A stretch of DNA of 64,000 bases from Trichostrongylus colubriformis (taxonomy: Eukaryota; Nematoda; Chromadorea; Rhabditida; Trichostrongylidae), in contig OZ022256.1 of NCBI GenBank assembly GCA_963978905.1, forward strand, positions 33,753,426-33,817,425, in the 5' to 3' direction. Position numbers and translations under genes: made by a program. The notes beneath the pieces were generated by a model. That model had not been told where the DNA came from, ran no database searches, and saw only the letters and a program-made list of their open reading frames with translations. Positions 26,301-38,300 of this stretch are shown here, piece by piece. Each line of letters begins with the position of its first letter. Within the stretch, counting starts at the first letter, position 1.

Positions 26301-29300
26301 CTAGCATTATAGCAGTAATCGTTCCAAGACCTAACTACCGCGACGCGCATACCTCGCACACACTGTGTTGCACGCCGCTCGTCGTCATGCGAAACCTTGA
26401 CATAAGGGTACACACCCGTGGTCAGCTTGCGCTGCTATGAGTCCAACAGTATGTGGAGAGCTCTCAGAAATTTTGAAGACAGAGCGGTGTATCCTTTACC
26501 TTCCTCTTACTCTACTATGTATTCTGTCACAATCGAATTGTCCACAAGAATACTCTCCGCTCACAACTTTCACATTTCCAACTACAGCAACCTTGGGCGT
26601 GAAGTAAATTGTAGTTGTTGTTATTGCATGTCATGCCCTTTTCCCGCTGCAAAGGTTACTGTAGGTGAGGATGTACTGGCCTTGAAGCCAGTCTGATCTT
26701 GCCAACCGTCCATAGACTTGATCCAGCCCTCATACGTGGAAAAGAGAGTACCGGTTCATCTACTGTGCATGCTATTTCTTTGCCATCCACTCGACTGATG
26801 ATCAAATTCAACTCGATGCTGCTTACAGACTCGTGCTCCCCAAGGTTTCAACGCTGCCGCCCTCCCATTCAATACCGATCCTCGGGTTAAACATCTGCAA
26901 TACAACAGTCCAATGAATCTCTATTCTAACGAGAGCGCTGCTGAACAGTACGTACAGCAAACAGCAGGAATCATCGATAACGGAGTGTAAGTGATTTGAT
27001 CGTCTTTCTATGTACGACGCAAGTAGCCATGCGTAAAGATCCGATAATTGGTCTTGTTGGACTCAAATCTGTGGGAGAATCGGAACATCCTTCGGACAAG
27101 GTTAGAAGTGTTTGAAGGTATTGCCATTTTTATTATATATTACAAACGACTAAGGAAATATCGTCAATTATACAGCCTTTTCTTGAACCACTCCATCCAC
27201 TTGTACCTTTGATGAAAAGGAATTCATGTTGTATCATGTCACAAACATCCGGTCTTTATAGTTTATGCATACTATAACAATTGTAGACGCCATCAGTGAT
27301 TCATATCGAGGTTTATGTCGATGACGTTGGGTTTTCTGAAATCAAACTTGTATTGTAGCCTTTGGATCTAAAAGGAAAACGGGAAATTAGTGTTCCGTGA
27401 AGAATTCCTAAACGAAGAAATTAGTAAAAAGGGAAACAAGGAAGGAAAAGTACTCGTGCTTAGGTTTCGTCGACTGCTGTACAAGCCCCGGTTGGATCGG
27501 AAATGCTTCCATGACGATCCTCGGAGTTTTGGAATCGTTTGTAACTGTGGAATCTAATTGAATTTTTGTGTTTGAAATATATCGGCCCTATATCGATGAT
27601 ATAACGTATCTTGAATCACAACTGCGCAATTCTTATTTTCTTTTCTTACAGCATGCTAAAGTTAGCGAAGTAACAAATCGATTTTCTCACTTGAAGGAAT
27701 CGTCCACAGATATTTAAGTTCTTCTCTGTTACCCATATAGTATTTATGTTGTACTCACTTTGGGACAGGGACGCATGTAAAGCTTCATGAGAAACAGAAA
27801 AATCTGTCTGAGGTCAATCTCCTCAAAGTAACGGCCGGTGGGGTGGGTAGGACGTCCGGGGGCAGGGGGAGGGGGGGGGGGACGTCAGGGCTCTAGAAGC
27901 AATGAGGCGAAGGTCACATGGTCAGGGAGGCAGAGTGAGAAACAAATCAGCATTGGGCACGAACATTCGAACTGCTCTCCGCCACTCTCTGCCACCTCTC
28001 TGCCATTCGAACTTCTCATGGAATTTCCGTGAATGATTGCTTTGTGAATGATGTTTTCCATAAGTTCACGTGTCTCCATGAATTGACCTTCCTTCCGAAT
28101 CAGCTTGATACAGGACCAGCAATTTTCGTGAACACTTGCAGTACGGAACCATAGCATTTTTCGAAGGCCCAGTTCTTTTTTAGTGATTTTCCGACACTCA
28201 CTACTTAACTCTCAAATCTGCAGGAGTCCATGAAGTGTGATCTGAAGGTAATTCATGGCCTCGACCCTTGAACACAACTTCAACGAGGTGTCCTTATGAA
28301 CCACATCTTTACATTTCATATTGGGCACATGTTTGATATTCAAAAAATTGCTCGAGCTTTATGACTCCATGAATTAATGATGTTATCAACCGGCTTCGCC
28401 GTCGACATGTTATCACTAAAAGCTCCCCAAATTCTTGGAACAGAATTTCCGAAAAAATTTCCTAATACAAAGAGTAAGAGGAGTAGAAAATCTCCCTGGT
28501 TCCTATGTAATGTGCGTTGACTCTAGATGTTATGAATAGCAGGATGAGAAGAAGGGATAACTTATTCCCGAATGCATCGAACTTTTATGGGTGCTATTGC
28601 GATGAGGGATGCTACCATCATGGACGGTGTTTTTTGCCTAAAAATTGGAAGGGAAATGGCACCCCTTGTCTGTTCCGTTGAGGCTTGGGCAAAAATATTT
28701 TCTCAGCCTGCGACACTGAGTCCTTCACGAAAGCTCATTGTCGCTGATGTGATATGACTGCTTCGGCTTCTTCTTGAGTCAAAAAATAATCGAGAAAGCT
28801 ACAATCTGGATATTGCCGGTGATTGCTTCTGCTTGTACGATTAACTGTGCAGAGGGATACTGAATTATGTAGGAGCAAGGCCTTCGATATCAGACAGGAT
28901 TCGCGTCCACAGTTCATGCTTTTCGGGCATATGTATATTTTAGCATGAAGAACATTTTTCAGCCCTTCATATTACATTTACCACAGCTCGAAACCCTGAC
29001 TCGAAACTGAAGATTTGCTCACAACACAGTTTCATTGTATCCGCTTTGGCAATCGAGCTGTGGCGAAAATTATCAAATTATCAAGAGTCTTACATATATA
29101 GAACATTGCGAAACAAAACGTCTTGTAATTTGATCACCTTTACAAGGATGATATCGAATTCCTTTCTTCATTTTTTTTTTGTGGTGCAAGATTTGGAATG
29201 ATTCAACTGCGATGGTGAACCTATTGCTTACCTTTGGGTAAAACTCCCTGGAACATACTGTGGAATTTCTGTCCAAACTCTTCTTTTAACGTTTTCATTT

Positions 29301-32300
29301 CCGCTCTGTCCGCTTCACTGAGCTTCGCATCAGCAATTTCTTTAGTTATCTGCAATGAATTCTGGCATCACACAAATGTGAAGCTGCATTTTAACAAAGC
29401 ATGCGTGACATTTAAGTAGTGTATTTTTCACTATGGGAAATCTGATTTCCCGAACCCTGCGGTTCCTAATACTGGACAATTTGAATTTTACTAATTTTCC
29501 TAACATTTGTGTTGACCAACCATCGTTCTAGCGTTTTCCATGCCACTGAAGAATGCGCCAGCTTCGAACTGACTGAGCAGCTTGTTTCCAAGATTTTTCA
29601 CCTTAATTGTGAAAATTACGAAGCACATTTAAGCGTACATATCTTCGAAAGTCACAGACCTTTTCGTTGCTGCTTGAGGCGAGCTTCATCTTCAGTTCAT
29701 TTATTAAAGAGTCGAATTTCGCCTGAATCGCACGATTTTACTGCCTAATTTTGTACAAAATGCAATATTTTTTCTTGTTCACTCGAACAAAATTTACAAC
29801 TTTCTTTTTCATCTCGGAAGCTCATTCAATTTTATATACGCATTATATCGCGATAATCACAATTCGAAGAAAATTTTCGTGCATCCAAAGAACGATCCAT
29901 TTGCAAAGCTCTAGCCGAGTCCAAAGTTAAGCCACCACTAGGAAGGACCCAAGACAGGAAATTTGACTTTCAGAGAACTCTTCAGAGCAATTTTTCCCTT
30001 TACTGCCATCCTAGCTATGGAATCGGGGAGTGTTGTCTTCGATAAGCTGACATTGCCTCGCAAAAAAAGCGAGGTCGAGGAAAAGTAGGGTTAATATGAA
30101 GAAAATCGGGATAGTCGTATGTGATGCAGAAATAGGTTTGATCGTGAACGGTTGGTAGAGAAGATTCATCGCTTCACTTACATCTAGCTCTTACAACTTA
30201 CAAAAAAGGAAGAAAAAGGATTTTTTTTTTTGCTAAATCTACTACGCTTTGAATAGGCACATAAGTTACCTTGTAATCGCCTCCAAGGCTAGTAAGAAAT
30301 TCATTAAACTTGGCTTTCTTTTGTTCGGGGCTCAGGTTAGACTTGAAGACGTCTTCGAGCTGCAACGATTCATTTGATTACGGTATCTCATGGTTATAGT
30401 AGTGGATAACTGTTGATACCTGCTTCGCCTTCGCCTGCATATTTGTGTCATCAGCTAATGCAACTAAGAAAATTACGAAGCACAAGCAGATTCGGAACAT
30501 TTCAAGGACGCTTTTTAAACGTTTTAATAGGATGTGAAGAGTAAATGGAGCGATACGAAGCGTTGGCTGCTGGCTTTTGTAGTTCCCGATCGCACGGGGC
30601 GGTTATCCACGACGATTATGCCACAATTGAACGAAATAATCGCCATATCCGACCACATCAGACCAATAATTACCTAGCACAACTCTCGCAGGATCATCGA
30701 GAGATTTCCATAGCTCCAACGGTAGCGTGTGAATTGTTTGTTTACGCCAGGTAGTAGGTTGCGGATCATAATGACCGAGATCGTAAGCCGATTGACGATA
30801 GGATACGGTAGGGAGTTAACAGCAGACATTTATGCGTTTCCAAATAAACAGGTCAGGGAGTAAGTATGGGCAGCAGAGCGTCTTGTACTCTGCGAATAAT
30901 CCGATGTTCATGATTATTGTGAAAAGTCATCCAGATATTATCAACCTGCGAGGAAAGCTCTATCACCTTGTTCAGTCATAACCTTTTACCGTACGGTCTC
31001 AAACAGGGCGAGTCAGCAGTCGCAATTGTCATGACACACAGAAATAGTGCATTTCGGGACGAAGCCGTATTCGAATGTAACCATGTCACCCAAGCATTTT
31101 TACAAGCGAAACATCCAATCGGAGTTTACTATTCGCGAAGGGAAAGCTACAGTAGATAGACTAGCTCGGCACAGGAATCGGATGTTTTGTAAAAACATGA
31201 ACGATCAACTGCGTCACTTTGAAAACCGAAGGCATTCTCTTCAACCTCGTATGGCAAGCTATTTCGAATCCCACCGAAGTTTCACTGTCAGTCGCGGATG
31301 ATTTTGTAGAACACTAATTTAGATTTTTTCTGAAATAGTGACTCAAGCAAAGTTGAAAACAAACCGATGCTATGGTCATCCAACGCTTCTTCTTTGGAAA
31401 TTGCTCTAGGAAAGCAATCGCATGGTTTCGGGATTCACTGTGGTGTAATACAGCATCACGACATAGTGCCTTGCCTGTTCATGTTTGATATGATTGCTTC
31501 TTGCAGTGTGTGCCATTAGAACAGAATTGCATGCAGCATGTGACGAAAAGCGCCGTTTGTGGTCAGATTCAGGAGCGAATGCTGTGTCCTCCCCTTCATG
31601 TTAGGCTTAATCGTTTTGGGACCTAATTACGTGCGGCGTCCTTAGCTCGCACACAATGTGCGCACAATGGTGCGAAATCCAGCTCTAACAACACATAACC
31701 CTCTTCCATTAACGTTGTTCTGCTCAACACTCGAAAAATGTTAATGCCAGTAGGACACAATTGTCATTATAGTACATGATATAGACAGTCTCAGGTTGTC
31801 TCCATATAAACAGGATCGGTAATTATTTTTTTATCTGCACCACAGTAAGGTAATGCGTGACGGTTTGGAACGATTATTGCCCCATTTATGGGAGTTTTGA
31901 ATAGCTCTCTCTCGCGAACTCTCAAAAAACAAAACGATTTCAGGCCCGGAAGTGTTCCACGACAGTCAAACGAACCGGCCTATCAACGTAGCGAGACTTT
32001 ACGTCTGATCAAGGAAGAGGAAGGCAAGCCAAGAGGTTTTGATTCTCCCGCATGCCAACGCTTTCCAGTAATTCGGAACAATTTCCCATTCTTTCCAGGA
32101 AATCTCTCTGATCATCCTAATCCACAAGGTCTACCAACGTGCTTCATTTGCAACAGACCTATTCTGTGAGTATCTTTAGCAGTTTCCAGCAGTTTATATT
32201 TCCATTACAGAAGCATCTTTATTCGCATCATCAAATCGCAACACATCGACAGCAAAAACAACTTTAGAAACATAACTACCAACATTGAGATGCGATAATT

Positions 32301-35300
32301 ATGAGTGTGTCGCGGAGAGTCACAGGGGGAACAATTAACCAAGCAAGATCGTGCCACCCGTTCGGTAGAATCGTACTCGGCGAGCTGGTAGCGCGTCTGG
32401 GATTCCATCGTATTCCACGTTGTACGGGACTGAAAGGATATAGCTGTTATCGGACCGCGGTGGGTATGTACCCTTATGTCAAGTGGTGTGTGCCATTAAG
32501 ACAGAAAATTCGCGTAGCTGCGTTTACCGCGCCACGCAGTGGCACTCGCATTATCAGGTCGCACACAGAACGTCGCAAAACGAATTTTTTGTCCTCGTGG
32601 CACAAACCATTATGTCAGAATTTCGCTTTGCGGTGTGCTCCGTGCGACGTTTCCGCGAGCGCTCCTTGGTGGGAATCGCCTGTAAATGCGTAAGAAGGGC
32701 GACGACCGTATTAACGCCTATTTCAGTTCATTTTACCGCTATATTGGGCTTGTTGCCAAACTGTTTTCATTTCAATAAACGAAACTCAGTCGAATCCAGT
32801 TCGTTCAAATATTTTTAGCTCACCTTCAGTGATGATAGCGTATTGCATGCATTCATTCCATTTTCTATACTCTGTATTGTCCTCATATGCATCACCTTTT
32901 GTCGATTGGACTTTGTTTGCTTTATACGGCACGCCATAGTGTTAATTACTATATATATCATACCCATACACATATATCGTATATAATCAAATAGCAACGC
33001 AATTCGCTTTGGGCGTTTACACAGCTCGGTTTAGGGGGGAGGAGTTTGGCGATGTTTGATTCACCTACACCGTAATGCGAAAGTCCGTTCTTTCACAAGT
33101 AGGTTTCGCTCACCTCAGAGCTCCTTCTCCCTAGGCTGAGGTGGAAGCTTATCTGTTTTTCCAGTATCTTCGTGCTAATATGCAAGTAAGGATGATTCGT
33201 ACATAGCACAGGATGAAAAATGACACATAGCCAGGAAGGGGAATGGAAACATGCAAAAACTATCATCAATCAAGGGTGAGCTGAAGACATTCAAAATGAA
33301 CGGAATGCAACAAAATTTTTTCCATTGAAATAGAAATAGTTTGAAAACAAGCTAAATATGGTGGCGAAACAAGTAAAAATAAGCGTAGATACAGTCGCTG
33401 TCCTTCCTACACATTAAAGGGTAATTCCACTGCAGAGCACCCAACTCGCGCGCGAGCGGTTGCTCGCCGCACGGCGCGATGCCAAATCCTGACATAAGGG
33501 TATACACCCAACCGCGATTTGTGTGAACTACGTTTCAGTGCAACAGCTTACCGTTCCGGATACCCGCCCCTTCACTAAAACTTCTTCTCACTCTGATTGG
33601 AGTTATGGCCGAGACCTGAAAATATTCTATATTGGACTGTACCATTTCAAGTTACCTTTGATTAGTTATTGGCTCTCCACACAGAGTAGTCACCCTACAT
33701 AAATCAGTATCAGATGGCCTTTCAGTACGAGTTCAATACAACTGCTCCTCTTGGAACTACACCCTTCATACTCTTTTTACCTTAAGCACCGTTTTACCCT
33801 TCACATTCACGGATTGGAATTTATTCAACGTTTAGACACATGTTCCATTTCATGCAGCGTTTCATCCCATGCAAAAACAATTCTTAGTAATCGCAGCGTT
33901 TCCTTTGAATTGAAAATCAGGAGGTCTTCAAAGGTGTCACACTCTTCGGCAGACGGCTATAATTTAGTATCGCTTGTCTGATGTCTCATATTTAGAGTTT
34001 ACGGTGTGAAGTGTCAAGGTTGCTATGAAAGAGAAAAGTAATAAATCAGGCGCGTTTATGTAGTGCAGTACATGTCATCCTACTTCCATACGAAATCTTA
34101 TCAGCATTTGAACGCATTATGTAAGACTATGGTTTCATCGCCACAAAGGGACCATGTGGCAGTTTCTAAATCTCAGAGAAATGTGTTAGGCGGGCATCGT
34201 TTACTATTTTTCAAGGAAAATCCTCTCTTTTGTTTTTGATAAAAGTGAACGAAACTCGTTGCAAGCCACGCGGGTTTCATACTGACGACAGAGCGATAGT
34301 ATTAGGTTGTAAGGAAAGTTCTGGCCTGTTTTGCGCCTTCACAAGATAAATTCAAATCTCAAAGCGCATTAAAACGAACCAACTTACATATTGTGCTCCC
34401 TAAAATAGACAAAAAGTTGCTCCTTCTGAATATGTGCTTTTCTTGGAATGTCAAACAGTTTTTTACTCATTAGAGAACTTTTAAAGCACTGCTTAAATGG
34501 CACTTTTTGGATGGTTTCACTTCACGAGTTCTTATTTGGTCGAGTTCCAGTGAAGGCCACCACAAATGTGAGTACTGCAAGAGGAGGGAGTAAAGCATTG
34601 GATGGAACATTTTGTACCTGGTTACTGAAATGCACAAAAGAGAAAGAGTTACTCGAATTTTCAATTGATCAGATCAAATCGCCTTGACTAAAACAGCAGA
34701 AAGCGATGAGCATCTAATGCAGGGAATGTCTGAAAGTTTTGGCTTCTTCATACAAATGCCGTTGACCACCTCAAGTAGCTCTGATTCGAAAAGAACTCAA
34801 GAAATGGGTGCCGCGGAACCCCTCAGAGCACCCATGCGCAAGCCCATTTTCCACAAATCCTCTTCCAGTAACTGAAGCACTTGCAGGCGAAACCCTTACT
34901 CGCTCATCATATTCACCAAATCTAGCGCTAACTAAGCCCCACCTTTCCGAACATCTGGACGTTCCTTCAATAGCAGTGTGCTCAGGAGGAAGGGTGATCC
35001 GCAGTCGACTTTTTTTTATTTCATGCGATATAAATCGTCAGCCCTTTATCAAAATGAGATAGTCAAGTATGCATAATGTTTCCAAAAGTGTATCGAGTGG
35101 TGCTTATTCTTTGAAAAAGATGCAGTCTGAGCTGAGTTGTGATCTCCCGAAGTTGAGCGAATACCGCTCAAAGCTTTCCTTACAACCTGATACCTTGTGT
35201 GGGAAGGCTTCCACTTGCTACGGAGGCATATTTTCCCATAATATAGCCCTATGAGCGAAGAGTATTTGCGCGTGGCGATAGCGACCACCCAGCCACCTTG

Positions 35301-38300
35301 TAGCGATTAAGTTCCACTGCTCATGGAGCTACATATCACTAGTGGCTACCAGTGGAGAATCGAACGTTGCGCTGTTGTTGGGACTATCAATCCGTCAATT
35401 CGTACATCGTTGTGGGAACAGCCGCTCCAGAGAATGCTTCCAGTGTCGGTGATTTTTCAAACGGCTACCCTACGGCGATGCCTTCAGAGGGATTTGTTTT
35501 GTAGCGAGGGCAGTGAGCTTCATCAGATGGCATGAAGATGCCAAGGCAACTGGTCAACATGGAGAAGCGCAATTACGAGCATCCCATGTGCCCATCAGGA
35601 GAGCTTGATTTTTCAAATTGATTGATTCCATGCATTTGATTCACCACTTGCACTATTGCCCTGATTTATGCAAAATCGACGATTTTTAACGACCGTTCCG
35701 TGACTAAGCGTCCTTTTGCCATAACCACTATGTAATAATCAAATATGTGGAAAATTGAACCAGAGGAGAGTTCTGTTCATAATAAATGAAAAAATATAAG
35801 ATCTATTCATTCTTCATCCGTTGACGACACTTCCACTATTTCATGAATTTAATCTCCCACTAGCCGAAATCATACTAGCGGAAAGAACACCGCTCACCTA
35901 AATTATCAATGGTACCTATGACTTTTACATATAGCGCGTTATGCACGAAAAGTGGTGGGTTCTCGTTAACTAAGCCGTCGGTATACAGTGACAGGTGATG
36001 ATTCCCTTTCTAGCGCCCTTTCTAGTGTCCGTAGCAGAAACTTACAAAGATTGTGGTTAAATTTTGAATGAGCCGGCCACTGACGAAACGCATTGGTCAA
36101 TTTTCAATAATTTTACAATTTCTGAAGAAGTCGTGACAAAGCAAGGCTTGCTGCCTGGTTATCAACCGCAGACAGTGGTTCGCTACAAATTGAGAACGGT
36201 CTCACTGAGTTCGTTCAGTGATGATTAATTTCCATTTTGAGAAAATGGATCTTTGGGTACCACACATCGACCACACTTCATAATAACATTCATTTGTGGT
36301 TTTTTGTCCCCTTCAGATCTTCTCGAGGAAAACAACCCTTCCAGCACTTTTTAAGAGCCCTTTCACGACGAAGCCACTCTTTCGGGTGGTCAGTCAACAG
36401 TTTGGACGTTTGAATCCGCCTAAGCTTATCTCAAACTACTCTTGAAAGTGTCCTGTTGTACCGAAGTTTATCAAGTCGGTTACGATGGAAAAGTTGAGGA
36501 GATATAGTTCAACAGGTATCGAAGATTGCGCATGGGATTACTACTGTATGATGTGAATATTTCGGAAACCAATAGCCCACGGATGGCATGAGCTCATCTT
36601 TTGACCTTTTCCTACCAATCTATCCAACAAAGTTACTCATTTTCCCAGTCCAGTCCCTTCGTACAAATCGTAGCTGGAAGAAATAAGCAATCTCTTTCCT
36701 CGTTTTCGTTAAGTTTCGACCAGATGCATCTCTCCTCATTTTGGCCTTCATTTCAGTTTCTTGAAATAGAAAGCACACAATGATAGAAGTCACCTACACT
36801 GATGATGGCGGAAATGAGCATCACGATCAGGTTCAAGAACCTCATTGTGGGAGCCTGAAAAGCGCAGATTGTGTTGAAAATCACAGTAAAAAGGAAACTT
36901 CTATTGAGAACAAAGGAAATGGAGAGGCTTTTTAGAGGAGTGATGGCTCGCGCCGCCGGTCATGATCTGCACGGAGACTGTCTGTCATGTGCCACTTGTG
37001 GAACAAGCCTACGCAACGTCGGTCATCATTTTATCGAAGGTAGAACGGCAAAGATTCCAGCCACATTTAAAAATATCAGTGTTCATGTTTCAGACAGATT
37101 CTACTGCGACGTGCACGGCCGACAGAAGAAAGGACAAGGAACACCAATGGACCCTGCGTTAGCAGTGTGAGTGATTCAAAGAAACTGTCTTGTTTCGAAG
37201 GAGAAAGATTGAGAGTGCTCATGCGTAAGAGTTCGATGTAAGAGAGACGTGTAAGGCGAGAAGCTGTGAGATGTGGGTTCCATTGAAGAAAGAAAAATGG
37301 AGAGCCCTGAAAAATCTGACCCGAAAGACCTGAAGAGAGAAGACTATTCAGCAGAAAAGACGGGCATCTAGTGGAAGTCATTTAACAACAAATACCAGTT
37401 GACTGTTGGAGAATCATTTTCGCAACCATCAGATAAGAGATGTTCTATGGAAGGCATGGGAGTCCGATGCAGTCGATCGGGCGATCTGGACCGGCCCCTG
37501 TTTCGCTGTACGGACTCAGGAGGGCCTTCTCTGAGCTCTGAAAACGCTTTTTCTAAGGCCAAATGATTAGGGAAAACTTTGCGTAGGGTCAGATTTCAGG
37601 TAAGAATTAGGGAATTTACGATACCTTTAGTGTTCACACACTCAAAAGGATGGGTACCGTGGGGTAGAGCAAAGGGGAAGATGCCTCGTGGTGGGTAAAC
37701 CACTTCTCAAGCAACCCGCAGCTCTTTCCCCTCCAACACATTCTCTACGTATTGCCTACTTTGCCCCCTACCCACATTGACCCTTTCCCAAAAACTCTGT
37801 CAAGATGCCAAATACTTGAGATTTCCCACTTCTCAGTCGATTATGAGTTAGATCCTCACTCGCGACCAAAAATAAGTTTACAAAGCATGTGGTCACAAAG
37901 AGTTACTACGAAAGACAAGAAATTCACTAGAAATGCCTGTTGGGCACGTGGGACGAACTTGAAGCCGGCTCGAGGTGTCCCAAAAGCGTGGTCAGGCGAA
38001 GCACCGCCCAGTCACTCCTCCCGGACTTCACCTCTTTATGAAGCCACCCATAGCATGGCTCATAAGAATGATGTGACAAATGAGATACTGTTAGAAGTCA
38101 AGCTCACCGTAGAGTTCGTTGCAAACCTGTTGTCCTATAAATAGTATATTGGTCTTTGCTTTAGCAACATAGCATAAAATTGTCGGCTTTTTGAGACGGA
38201 GTTTAAAGAATATGGAATTGGAGATCGGTGTAGAATGGGCAGTCTGCTCAATTCACCAGACTTTCAGCATACTCAGCAGATCACTGTTGAAAAACGAGAG

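Larger units (their letters stand above)
26987..31943. other. alp-1 intron 4 (4,957 nt), hosts a nested gene
   Basis: Besides the - strand gene at 29221-30500 it has a G-rich tract at 27836-27882, a SINE-like piece at about 28888-28935 and a worn Mutator-like MITE at about 31495-31690. Confidence 0.75.
32166..36935. other. alp-1 intron 5 (4,770 nt)
   Basis: It contains a Mutator-like element at 32462-33509 and mariner copy 2 at 34302-35190. No gene is seen. Confidence 0.7.
31944..37166 (+). other. LIM1 domain, split over exons 5, 6 and 7
   Basis: The ligands run in the standard spacing: C235 and C238 (CFIC), H255, C258, C261, C264 (HGDCLSCATC), and C282 with H285 (CDVH). All eight are present. 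Exon 5 also carries the linker EPAYQRSETLRLIKEEEGKP. LIM1 is separated from LIM2 by about 770 residues, as expected of the long nematode ALP-1 layout rather than the compact vertebrate Enigma layout. Confidence 0.93.
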
